Shown here piece by piece: positions 10,490 to 22,653 of a DNA stretch of 64,000 bases. The notes beneath the pieces are model-generated. The model saw only the letters and a program-made list of their open reading frames with translations. It was not told the origin of the DNA and searched no databases. Both the position numbers and the translations under genes were made by a program. How positions within the stretch are numbered: the first letter of the stretch is position 1; every line of letters begins with the position of its first letter. This DNA is from Numida meleagris (lineage: Eukaryota > Chordata > Aves > Galliformes > Numididae): positions 6,891,759-6,955,758 of the forward strand of contig NC_034412.1 of the NCBI RefSeq assembly GCF_002078875.1, given 5' to 3'.

Positions 10490-11240
10490 GGGGAAGCAAA
10501 CACTGAGCCAGAATTTTAAATGGGATGGTTTAGTAATTACAAGCCTTTCAGCCTGGTGCCAATCCCTGGCAAAATAATGGAAGATAGATATAGGACATTA
10601 TTAGTGTAGTAATAATAAGGAATAATGTAATTTATGGCAGTTTTCATTGGTTTATGGAAAGTATATCTTGCCAGACTAACTCAATAACTTTCTTTTGACA
10701 GATGATGTTTGGTCAATGAACGTTGTGCTGATGTAATGGATTTATTTGGACATTTGTCATGGTACCACGCAACCTTTGATTAAGAAATGAGGACTCAGCT
10801 GGGCAACACATTAAAGGGGCTTAAAATTGCTTTTCTGTTAGTCTTATTATGGAAAGTGGGAATCATTATCTAATGGGATCCCATAGGAATTGTTGGGCCA
10901 TGCTCTGTTTCTCATTTCATTTAAGGAGCTGAAAAATACTAATGGTAAAATTCTATAGATGGCACAGAGTTTTGGAGTTTGGAAATAGAAGTAATGTGTG
11001 AAAGGATCCGTAAGCCGTATGTTTTAGTAAAACAAAAAAACATATATATAAACAAATAGCTTACTTTTGCAGGGTGAACAACAACTCTATCTGGAGAAAC
11101 AGAGCCAGAAATGTATTTAGGAGCTCACAGTAGATAATTGGTCGAATGTAAGATTTCTCTGTCATGTAGTGGCCAGGGGCCTAAAGATATTAAATGAGAA
11201 ACTTCAAACAGGAATCATGAACTTATGTTACTTTGGTGTC
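10490..11240 (+). mobile_element. Ancient L3/CR1-clade LINE relic (reverse-transcriptase part), plus strand
   Basis: The landmarks of the old amniote L3/CR1 ORF2 occur in the right order on the plus strand. At about 10535 is a block for 'tataggcctgtcagcctgac', then 'CCAATCCCTGGCAAAATAAT' at 10560. Next are 'GTTTATGGAAAGTATATCTT' near 10650 and 'CCAGACTAACTCAATAACTT' near 10671. Then come 'GGTACCACGCAACCTTTGAT' at 10761, 'GGGATCCCATAGGAATTGTT' at 10876, and a 'CTATAGATGGCACAGA' block near 10954. The last correspond to the FVDF-like palm region and the following FADD-like region of the reverse transcriptase. Many indels and stops destroy the frame, so it is a dead fossil rather than an active LINE. 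It is inverted relative to the relic at 8750-9090. The 3' limit is uncertain. Confidence 0.72.
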
Positions 11241-12545
11241 AGTAGTGCTGAATATCTGAGAATGTGCGAAGATCCGGATTCATGTTTCGAAAAGGAATAA
11301 AGAGTTGGTGAAGGCTTAGGTGATGGTTGATGGACAGCCTGGACATTCTGTGTAGGAACATATCCCATGGCTTGAACCTGTTTGGCTTAAGAAAAAATTG
11401 ATTTGCCCCACTCTGTATCTATATAGAATACAGAATGAGGAAGTAGAACACTTTTCAATATAGAAATTACACAAAGATAAAATGGTGGAAAATCGAAAGT
11501 TAAACAATAGTAGACTCTAGGTGCACATTCTCACAATGAAAGAAATAAACCATAGACATTACTTTAATTTCTTTTAAATGATTGCTGTGGACTCTCTGTC
11601 TGGAGAACATGATTTTAAAAATCATGTTTCCCAGATGGGTTTTTTGTTTGTTTCTTTGTTTCTGCTTCTTTCTTTCTTTCTTTGTTTCCTGAAAAATGTG
11701 TCTAGGTCCAGTCATAATTGATTTGGAGTGTTCCTATACTTGTGCTACAGTAGAACAACCAACTGATCATTATAATTACTGCTTTTGTAATCTCTAAACT
11801 GATTTACTCAAGGCCAAGCGGTATGATACTGGCAAAAGTTAGGCTAGTACCTGCTTTTACTGTTCCCCAATCTGCTGTGTTATCCCTAAACACCAAACAA
11901 CTTCCTACAAAGTAAGAGAAAGTCTGGGATTTCTTAGGTAAATGTTTCCTTAATATGTATGTGTTTGTGTGTGTGTGAACCCTGCTTTCAAACTCAGAGT
12001 GGGAGGTTAAAGGAAGCTTCTTTTCCCATCTGTTCACCTTGCCCAGAAGCAGTTACAAGGTTGTATTTTTTGTTGTGTTAAGTGCAGCAGCACTGAGACC
12101 CAATGTATGGCAAACCATACACCAATTCTTTTCCTCTAGACAGTTGATGTCACTTTGGGAGGGCTCTTCAGGGAAGTCACGGCTTATCTCCCACACCCAT
12201 CCAGTATCAGATGGAGAATGTGCTTTCCTCAGTGCCCTTAGAGCCATCAAACCTTTCTTCATTACAGCTTTTGGCCTTCCTGTGCTGCACTGGCTCCAAA
12301 AGTTAATACTTTTTTCTGCTGAGTGGGAAGTTCACATTTCAGATGCTGAATTTATGTAATGAGTTCCCAGTTATTTTTATTAGAAGAATTTTTTTTTATT
12401 ATTATTTTGTTGGATTATTATTTTTTTTTTGTCTGAAGAAATCCAGAGCATCTCATCTGTGTCAGTTAAAAATTTCTTGTCGCACAGATCAAGAACAAGT
12501 TGCTGATGCACTGCAAACTGATATCACAGGAAGGGGAGCCTGTAG
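11241..12545. other. Non-coding; nothing beyond simple repeats
   Basis: AT-rich sequence. It contains the pyrimidine-rich TTTC/TTTG repeat at 11641-11689, a short GT run near 11966, and a T-rich stretch at 12389-12431. No gene is recognised. Confidence 0.6.
11641..11689. repeat. TTTC/TTTG tetranucleotide simple repeat
   Basis: Imperfect TTTG and TTTC units, ending with four consecutive CTTT-type units. Confidence 0.85.
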
Positions 12546-12725
12546 AGTCATAGAATCATTAAGGTTAGAAAAGACCACTAAGACCACCAAGTCCAACCCC
12601 AACCCTTCCCCACCATGGCCACTGACCACATCCCTCAGTGCCACATGTACACAATTCTTGAACACCTCCAGGGATGGGGACACCACCACCTCCCTGGGCA
12701 GCCTGTTTCACATAAGGAAAGGCTG
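12546..12725 (-). mobile_element. CR1 LINE, 3' end fragment, minus strand
   Basis: It begins with TCATAGAATCATTAAGGTT, the reverse complement of the CR1 3' terminus (the ATTCTATGA octamer end). It continues with AAGACCAC..AAGTCCAACCCC and then 'TTGAACACCTCCAGGGATGG' and 'CCACCTCCCTGGGCAGCCTG', which are diagnostic antisense CR1 tail blocks. Only the last 180 bases or so remain, the usual 5' truncation of bird CR1 copies. The chance 163-codon frame at 12343-12834 and overlapping minus frames run through it and should be ignored. Confidence 0.93.
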
Positions 12726-15700
12726 TTCTGGAACACGACTCTGTGGGATCCCGAGCATGTGTCTGTCTCTCCAGCTCAGTGTACCAAATCGCTATGTCCT
12801 TGCCCATGTGTGTGAATATGAGAGGTGCTCTTAAATTTTTCAGGGTCACGAGTTGTGTGAGTATAGCAGCTCTAGCTCATCTTTTCTCCTGCTGTCATAT
12901 AAATGCCTACACATGACTAATAGCAAGGAAGATATTTTTAAATAGACCAGACACTGTGAGACTCGGCATGCAAGACCATTCCACCACAAACAAGTTCTCC
13001 TGAATCTTTTCTTTCAGTTTTCTGTCATTCCCAAATTACGTGTGTGAAAGTGTGTTTGTATTTGTTTTGACTCCACATAGGAGAAAAATGCACTTTATCT
13101 TAACTTTTCTTTGGCTACAAATGAAATAGCTCTCTTAAAATTTGGGGATGTGATGATGGTTACAGAGACAAAAAATAGCAGAGGTCCTTATATGTATATG
13201 CGACCTCAACTATCAGCAACAATCATGTTTAACATGCTTAGATAGGAAAAGAATTAAGTCGTATGCTTATGTGGGAAATGTCTTGGTTTTAACACCAGTG
13301 AAACAAGTGATGACAGAGCATGGCTGGGCTCTGAACTCTGTCTTTTGACAAACTGATAGACTGAAAGCTGACTTTGTCAGTGTCAGGTAAACCAAGTTTA
13401 TTTTAAGGTCTCTTTCATCACCATGTGATAGTGTAAAGCTCTAATAGGAAACAAACAATAATGACAATATTTTGACTTTGCCTTTGGGTTGATGTAACTT
13501 ACTCTGTCTGCACTGCCAGAAACAAAATAAAAACACTGGATTCAGAAGAGGTGATTTTCAGTGAGAACATGAGTGGTGGAACAGCACAAGTCCAGCAGAA
13601 AGTCATGGCTTTTTTTCTGGGAGATCTTTTTGGTGCTTTTGCAAATCTCATCTGGAAAATGTAAAAGACACTCACTCTTTTTCAGACAACCATATAAAAA
13701 TTATGTTTTGAAGTTGTACAATGGAATAAACATAAAATAAAGCTTTAAAGGAGAATACTTTAAAAGGTTTTCTTCCTAACCACTGTTATGTTACAGTTTT
13801 TCATTTTTCCCTTTCTGTTCACTTTCAGGTGAATTGTCGATTTGCTGTAATGAAATCTTTGCATCATTTTTAGAAAGAAGCACTTCCTCACTTTGTCAGA
13901 GAACGTTCTCTGGTCAGGTAAACACAGGACCTGGTTCAGGAACTTATGTCTTGTAACCTGGCTGTAGCTCTGGTCCTCTACAATTGTCACTAACTCAGTC
14001 TGCCTGGTTCTGCTTTCTCTGTTGCAGACTGGGGCAGCGGGGCGTGCACGCTATTAGCTGTACATGCCACAGGGCCAGCAGTGGCTGATACAGGCTGTTA
14101 CTGGCAATTCATCTTAATGGGGAATTTCAGATTCAGAAAGTAGCAAGAGCAGATGTGATTAGAGGAAAAGTAGTGAATAACAATCATACAAAAATACACA
14201 GAGTGTTATAAATACAAACATATCGTTGTGCCACGCTTACTTTCATCATGATAGACAGCCTTTCACTGCTGCAATAGATACACAGGAATAAAAGCTGCAA
14301 ATCCCAAAGCAGATCCTCAACAGGGATAAATTCTCAAAGCACCATGACAACAAAGTTGTGATGATTTATGCCAGCCAAAGGCCTGCTCCTTATTGAACAA
14401 CTCCACCTCATTCAGGTGGAATTCATCTTGTTGCAGAGGGATATTTACCTCCTGTGTTTTAGGCTTAGTGAGTAAATCCTAAGTGAAGGACTTGGAAGGC
14501 AAATAGGTCTTGTGCTGCTTTGCTGCACTGTATTTCACCCGCTGTGTTGCTGAGATGTTAAGATGAACGATTTGGCCTCTGAAGAATTAGTAATAAGGAA
14601 GGCTTTGCTAACTAATGTGAAAGATGGCTGGTATCCCTTGAGATTCTGTAATTAAGACACAGCAGATGTTGAAACTTTCCTCCAGAAAGAACCAGTGATT
14701 AAGATATCACGTGCAGTAGGTATATGCATTTGCTTAGATATAAGGATGAATATAGGAAGCTTGTGAAGTCCCTGTTTCACAAGACAAGGAAGAAGATGTA
14801 GCACATGTTAGAAGATTTGGTTAGACAAGTTCACAGCAAAGTAACTAACTTGGGAAGTGTCTGGCTGATGAGATGCAAAAGCATTGCTTGTTTGGAAGCT
14901 GGAGGGCACGTAGAGAATGTATGCAGTGGCAAAAAAAATCTTCTTGATAGCTCAAGTTAGAGAACACCCTAATTTTGTAATACATTCACCTTTACTCACT
15001 GTGGATTGTTAATCACCATGCTTTACTCTGTAACCAAACCCATAGATGGAGACATCTTGGAGAAAAGTTTGGGTCCTGTTTTTCTCTCTCTTCACTACTT
15101 TCCTTCTCTGAAGTATGGAGTGGTTTCCAGCAAAATCTGCATTACTGCTTGACTGCTGTTCCTGTTTGCCAGGGAAACCTTGCTTGGTGTGTATCTGCTC
15201 CTTGTGACACACAAGACATCTCATTCTGTTGTGCTGTAAATCCTTCCGACAGCTGATTCAGGGATGCTGATGTTCCAGCCTCTTCATAAATCAAAGCAAG
15301 CAAATTGCTGCTCAAGCACTGTTCATGCAAACGTTGATTCAAAAAAATGAGTCAAACTAGATTTCACTTTGTGGTGTTTCTGTTAAGGATTCAGAAAACA
15401 CACTTAGACTTTATGATATTGACTTTGCTCCAGGGATGGATAAGGAGGTGTTAATATGTTCAATTAAAACTTCACCATTCTTTTCATGATAACAGATTGA
15501 GCTATCACCCTACAAAAACTGTGAAGGAAGTTAATAGTAACTAAAATATCTACTCTACCTGCATCTCACTCTTCTTACGTTACTGCCGTGTTAGCTCTGC
15601 TGTCTTGTCTAAATTCCAAGTTATATAATTGCTTTCTGCCCACCTTAATTCCACCTCCTTCCCATGCACTTAGCACTCCCTAATAAGGGTTCCCCTACTT

Positions 15701-16150
15701 GTCCTTTATTGCTACTCCAATCTGTTGAGCCATTATTGTGAGCTGTCAAGCTACGAAGCTCTAGTCATGAGTCCTATGTGTAATCTACATGTTAATTTTC
15801 ACAGCACTTCCTTCCAACAAAAAGTAACAAAGGAGTTGTTCCTCCCCAGTAGGGCTACATAATGTCAGATGTAAATGTGAAGAAGTAAGGCAAGAAAAGC
15901 CAATTTTTTAGGGAGTTCTGTTGGCATAGTATGTTTTTGTATGTGTTTTGGTTGCGGTAAATAAAAGAAAATGTGTTCCGACACCAAAAAATCTAGAGTT
16001 GAAAAATGTGTGCAATCCTTGCAAAGTGTGAGCTACAGTTCTGTAAAGGCTTCACTTCAGCTAATGAGCATGGCTTTCCATTTCTGTAATGTTTTTTTTT
16101 CTAAGCACTGCAAAACATTGTACGTATTAATGAAATTAGACTGCAAAGAT
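12726..16150. other. Non-coding intergenic DNA, nothing recognised
   Basis: AT-rich sequence with scattered short open frames on both strands. I see no CR1 tail, no exon with paired splice signals and no long simple repeat. Confidence 0.6.
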
Positions 16151-16154
16151 GATG

Positions 16155-16215
16155 AGATGGGTTATGGTCATCATCATCATTTGACAGAGGAATGGACTGA
16201 ATCTCAGAGGAAAGT
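16155..16215 (-). mobile_element. MIR-type SINE core fragment, minus strand
   Basis: A TCATCATCATCATTTGACAG block followed by AATGGACTGAATCTCAGAGG corresponds to the antisense of the MIR core (consensus order: ATT-rich, TTTTACAGATGAGGAAACTGAGGC, AGAGAGGTTAAGTGAC). Only about 60 bases are recognisable. The similarity is moderate and comes from memory of the consensus. Confidence 0.5.
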
Positions 16216-19200
16216 CAGGATATGTCAAACTTTGAAGTACTGACAACTCCAGGCTTGAAGTCTTCTCTCTGAAAGACAGGATCACTGTCATTTCTGTAAA
16301 TCAGTGTTCTCAAAATATGATCTGCAGTTTCCAGAGGGAGTCAGAAAAGTGTTTATGTTAGCACAGAAATGAGTAAACATTTTAGGTATGGCTGAAGCCT
16401 TCTTTAGGTCAGTAATCACTTCCTGCAAACGGTAATTACCACCAATTCTCAATTGGCCATCCTGTAGGACTTGAGCTGTTACTAGAAATAAAAGATGATT
16501 AGCTGCTTCCTGGTTACTGTAAACACAAGAGCAGAGACAGGTTGAATCTAGATTGTTATCTCCTGAGGCCTTTTTTTGTTCATCTCTTATGCTTAGATTA
16601 GCGTAATGGGTTTCTGATCTATAGCTGTCTTCTGAGCTGTAGAGGGAAATGTTTCTGATTTTGTCATGCCCATAAAGACAAAGCCTGGCAGAAGAAGCAC
16701 ACCTCAAACCAAAGTAACTTCTCTTGGTTCAATTAGGAACCTAACAGAAGCTTAACAGAGGTATGTAAGCTTCAGATTCAGGTCAATTGCATCCCTGCAC
16801 CAGTTTGCACATCCCTTCCCATCATGTTAACATAGTAATCCAAGGTCAGTCATACATCTCATGTTACCTCATAGGTACAAAATGAGAAGAGAATTGGAGA
16901 GAGTATATCCTGTCTTTCAGAAGCAAGACTTTTCCTCCAGCTTTGGAGCGTGGCCTCAAACTACTGTAGCCAAAACAATCATACAATTTCTTCTCACAGC
17001 TGGGCTACTTTGTCTACTTTTTTCCTTTATTTCAGCTTTATACATTGTGCTAGCATACTACACAAAATTTGTGTTTTCAAGAGATTCTGCCACACGATGC
17101 TCCAGTGTACTGCTAGAGTCACAAAGCAAAGCTGACACTGAGCTGCATATGGTCTTTGTTGGAGAAGAATAGGGGAAATACAATAATGAGATTCTGTAAG
17201 CCAGTGATGGAGCCGCATGTAGAACAGTGCAGCTTAACAACTGATAAGAAGAGAGCATGAGGATCACAACTGGTTGTTTTAGAAAGAATTCTTCTTTAGA
17301 AGGAAAAAGGGCACAACTGCATGATATCTAGAAGTAAATAGTTTATAGAAGGAGATTAATAGCTTTCCTTCCTCCTCACCCTAGTAGCCTGTCTTACAAA
17401 CTCCCTCTCTCTTTCTGCCTTTCTGAAGATAACCATCTTAGCTTTCATCTGTATTAACAGGCTCAGACTGCCTCAGAAGGCCCAACACATGCAGAATTTT
17501 ATTGTTTATAACTTTTATTTAGCTTTAAGGTTAACTTCTATTTCAGATGTGAAGAAAGGCTCACATGCCTGAATGCTTGTGTAGTTTTTCCAGCTATTGT
17601 GATTGATTTGATAAGAGAAAAATGAACTAGCTCTGTTTATCATCTTAGGTAATTGTGAGTATAACAGAATTTAACAAGAATCACTCGTTCGACTGTTTTT
17701 AACATTGAGCACGTACTAAACTCTGAAAATTGCTTCTTATTTGCTGTTTTCTTGGTAGTGTAACATCTTTGAGAAGTTACAAAACTCAGATCTGAAATGC
17801 TTACGTAAGTGACAATACAGTTCAGAAGCCTAGTAATGGTTTGGCTTCTGTTGTCATGGGCTGAACTGCTTGTTAGCTGGTGTAAAAAGAATGATGAGGA
17901 AGCAGTTAAATTCTGCATCTTTGTGACTTTTTCAGGCTTTTCATTGGTACATCAGAGAATAGCAGAGAAGGTTGCCTGGCATTTTATAGGATGTCTCTGG
18001 GAGCAAGATACGGATTGAATGAAGGAGTTGCATTTATAGACCTAGAATTTATATTTATAGACCAATAGTTCCTTTAAGCCAGCTATTCAGTAAGTGGCAG
18101 TGAATTTTACCAAAATGAACAGAAGAAATGTTATGATTTGCAACAGAGCTTTATGTCGTAGTCACTTCTGAAGTTATCTATCCAGGTTTCACTGAACTAC
18201 TGTGAGAAGAGATCAACATTAAAACAAATGAGCACATCATAGATGTGTAGCAAATTGTGACATACGCACCAACTCCACCATGCTGAAGTAACGCAAGGGA
18301 AATACTGGAAATGCCACGTATTGGCAGTTTACAGTAACAAATGAGAACTTGTTGTCTCTGGCTTATCTGGTCAGCAGTGGACTGGGATGGTTTGTTAATG
18401 TTTCTACTGATTGTTCCATGATTTAAAATTCTAGAGGGTTTCAAACCAGAAAATTCCACATCTTTTTGATCATAAATCATTCACTTTTCTGGGCAGAGAC
18501 CTGGAACATTTGCTGTTTTGTGAAGAATGAGGAACACATGGCACTTGGTAAATAATAAATGATAAAAATAAAGCATGAGGAACCCTGCTGTAAAAAGAGA
18601 GCAAGAAAAGCATTGAGAAATATCAACAGTAGGACAAGGATTACCTAACAAGAGCTGTCATCCATTATTTGTCATTCTACTTTACAATTTTAATGTCTAA
18701 AGGAGGGACTTTTGCAAAATTAGTTTTAATAAAATGCAAAAATATGGTAAAAATACTTAGGAACTGGCAAAAGCTAGAAACAGAAAGAAGGGAATAGGGA
18801 AAAAAAAAGGAAAAAAAAGCAAAGTGCAGTTTGAAGGAAAGAAGAAAATTAAGAGTACTGCCTGCTTGAAATCTGTCAGTAAAATTAATGAATTTCTGAG
18901 AGATACAATAGTATATATGCTCTATGGTGATCTTATGCATAAAGGTGTGTAGCTGTTATGAAACATTTCTCTTTTTATTCTTGTTTTCATGAAATGCATT
19001 TCACTGGTCTAGTGCATTCAGTAAACGTAAACTTGGCTTGAACTCTCATTAATAAAAATTCCCATTAGGATTTTAGGGTTTGTTGATCCTAAGGTGGCAC
19101 GGAGATGAGAAGAAATTCATATGTATAGTTAAAATGTTTTTGATAATCAGTGTTTGTAATTATGTTTTCTATTATTTTACAAACTAAGAAATGCACTTTC

Positions 19201-20040
19201 TGAAATTTTCTCTACCAAGTCATTCTTAAGCCAGGGCAGAATCATGACAAATTTCTAAAGGTTAAAGATGTATTCATATTGAAAGCGTTCAACTCTGAAA
19301 TTTATTTGCAAAATAAAACCATTCCTGTGTTTTGAGGATTTTCTCTTTTTCCTTCAGAAGGATCACATTTCCCCATGGAACTGAAATCTCTTATTTCAAC
19401 TTCAAAATGAAACTCAGAGGCTCCTGTTTTGAAGTTTTCAGATTTTTCCTGTAAATATTTTATATAACCTAAGGAAGGACCTGATTCTGCCATTGTATAC
19501 CAAATGCACTGCTCTTTGAGTAGTCAGCACCTTAGTTCTTGTCACGCTGCTGTATAATATTGTAGGCAATAAATATTTTCAGGATCAGATTGTAGTGCTG
19601 TCAAGAGAAAAAGAAGGTACTTGGATAATCTCTTCACTATGGTAAACCTGGCCTGTTCTTCCCAGTCCAGCCCTGGGTTCCATCCTGCGAGTGGTCCCAG
19701 GAAGCACAGAGCTGCAGAGACACAGCTGTGGCAGGTTTTCTTGTTTCACTCCCGTGTCTTCACTGCTTATTTTTCTGTGTTTTAGAAAAATAACACACCA
19801 GCTCTTAATGGTATGAATCTGGATGCGTGCTCCATCACTAACGTCTAATCTATCTGTCTTAGTTATCTCAAGCGATCTCTGCATGCATCCTTTTATTTAC
19901 CATTTTCTGCAACGGAAAGAAACTTCTAGCAGTGCACATTTTATTGTTCTGCTACATTCAGCTGGCACTTCATATATTTATCTTCAAGGACTGGTGACAC
20001 ATGTATTCCATGTATAGCAGGATGACATCTCTAGGTGTAA

Positions 20041-20062
20041 ATCTATCTATCTATCATCTATA
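20041..20062. repeat. ATCT tetranucleotide microsatellite
   Basis: Consecutive ATCT units with one interruption (ATCATCTATATG follows). Confidence 0.8.
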
Positions 20063-22629
20063 TGCGCACAGAAAAAGAGAAGAGAAAGGATGAAGGAAAG
20101 AAGACAAAGAAAGTGATTGGCAGTGGAAACAATTACATTTTTCTGTCAAACTGTGGCACATTATTTTTAGGCAAATGTCTCCTATAAATCTTGACAGGGA
20201 ATACGTCAGCAGCTTTTTCCACCATTGTTTGGTGCTCGCAAAGTGATCCACACTGCACATACCCCATAGCATCTGATGTTTTTGAATACTTCTGACAGTG
20301 GAGTGATGCTCTTTTTTCTGTAGGTTCCCTATGCAAGTTTCTGAACAAAAGCTGTAAGAATGTTGCCAATAAATTCACTATATTATTTTTCCTCTTACAA
20401 GACCCTACCAGTGATAGAGAACTGCTTTGTTTCGTTCAAATTACTTCCAGGTAATGGCTTTACTCATCGTGACAGGCAATTGCACTGATCCAGAAATAAT
20501 TTTCAGCACTGTAAAATTTTTGCAACAATTAGCAAGAGTCTGCAGAACTCTTCATTGACAATGAGAATGAGAAAGAGCAGAGCTGGCTAACAGAGCAATG
20601 CTTACAGAGTGATAAAGGAGGTCTTCTACCTATAGAGGAATAGAAATTGATGTTCCACATTCCTTCAATGGTGCCACATTTTAGAGAGGAGTCAGGTATC
20701 TTTCCATCAGACTGTCTTCAGTATTCCAGGGCAAATTTTTTTCTCCTGTTCTTACTGCCCTTGAAATGTTTGCTTAGGGCACACAGTCTGAGATGTCACT
20801 GTCTCCCACCTGGAGTTGGGGACACTCAACTCCTTGAATGTGCTGTGCCCATTTGACAGAATGGTGCTCAAGCACACTGTTCTTGGGTATGTGATGGCAA
20901 CTGTTAGAGATAAGAGTACAGTTGATTTTGGTGATGAGGTGTGAGGCAGCTTCACTTCTGTTTCTCTGGTTTTGTTCTACAAGAGGTGACACCCAGTAGG
21001 TGCACAGCTCCGTGGCCATGTTCCCAGCTTGCCATAGTAGAGTGATAATTGGCCTGCTAAGGAAATGAGTAATAAAAGTTAGGAAAAAAGCAAGTTAACT
21101 AAAATTGATGTGTGATTTTGTATAGTTCTAGCCAAAAGACTAAAAATTAATTATGTGGGTGCTAACTAAAGTTCTTATATTGCTCTTTATTTACACTTCA
21201 GCAGCATAGAAATTAGATATGAAGTAGATGCTAAATTAATGAAGATTAAAGCCAATTTCTTTCAGTTGATCTTGTTTTGCATTCCATAGGACAGCAGATC
21301 TTTGGGGTTTTCTTAGGAAGTTAGACAGGAGAAGGGGAATCAGATGAGTCTCCAAGATATACAAAATCTCAGACCTTTAAGTCTTCTTACATGTTCGTCT
21401 GAGAAGTATGAATGTGTAGAAGTGCTTTCTAAAAGCAAATACCTGAAGATATTTGTGAATGTGAATTAGAACGTGTTTAGTTAAATAACTTAAAAGTTAG
21501 AATGGCTGTTCAGATGAAGACAAAGGCTAAAGTTTCAGAAGAGGGAATGTCATTTATGGGGAGATCCTGCTCTGAGATGTGACAAACGCAAAACCAAATC
21601 TAAGTGATAGTTAAATTGAGTTAAAATGTATGACATTTTCTAGCTCCAGTGGGTCTTCACTTAGAGAAGTTCTGAACACTCCCCAGTTACTAGTGTTTTC
21701 AAGAGAAAAAATAAATGCCAAGTATTATTAATTTCTGTACTGTATTCCAGGCATTATTTTTCATAATTCTGAATCTGAATCTCTTTTCATATATAGAAAT
21801 GCTATGCAGGAGACAGTAGTAATGACATACCGCACGCACATACCTTCTTAATGTATGCAAATTATTATGGTTTTGGAAATTGCACACAGCAACTGCAAGC
21901 TCGCAAAAACCTGTAAATTAAAATGAAAGAAAATTACTTTAAGACTGCCTTGTTCCTCATGCATTTATCTTTCTACCAGACAAGAAAATAAAGTGAAAAG
22001 AAACTCACAGAAGCCTGAGGCATCAGTGGAACTTCTTATGATAACAAATGATCTGCTTATGAGATGCTATTTCTGAAAATCAGTGGATAGAGACAATATC
22101 TTTTAAGAAGATTGCAACACTTCATATTACGTTTTCTTATCTTTCTAAGTACCAAATCCCGACTCTTGGTAAAATCACCAAGAGTTTCATTAATGCCTCT
22201 AATGAGAGCATGATCAAACCTCAAGAGCCTAGTTTGAAAACATATTAGCTTTTTGAGAGTCACTAAGAACAAGTTCAAATTAGCTGCATCACACCGTGGA
22301 ATCACAATCTGTACTTGTTTTTGTATCTTTGTGTCTGTGCATGCTATGTGTATAGAGAAATATTTGATTCTAGAGAAAATCACGTTTTTAATGAGTACAG
22401 TTGCAAAGGTAACGTCTTGAACAGCAAGGGGAGCTGGCTGAGCAGTCGGTTAAGCTCTGTATTAGCTCTCTGTTGTCGTTTTTAGAAAGCAGATGTGGAA
22501 CAACACAAATTATTGTTTCTTTTACACCAAATTGCCATTTTAGAAGCCATACTTTTGATGTGATCAATCTTGAGTTTATAGAAGGAGATATCCATATCCA
22601 CCATGAGTATCTGGATTAAGTGCTACCAC

Positions 22630-22653
22630 ATTCAAAGAGCTTACTCTTTGAAT
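22630..22653. repeat. Perfect short hairpin (10-base arms, 4-base loop)
   Basis: ATTCAAAGAG (22630-22639), loop CTTA, then CTCTTTGAAT (22644-22653), an exact inverted repeat. It is followed at once by a partial third copy (ACTCTTTGAT). It could be a small palindromic duplication. I infer no RNA gene. Confidence 0.6.

Noticed and set aside
16288..16707. 139-codon minus-strand open frame
   Set aside because: No recognisable motif. The start of the region vaguely resembles a hAT transposon end (CAGTGTTCTCAAA), but no matching partner end was found.
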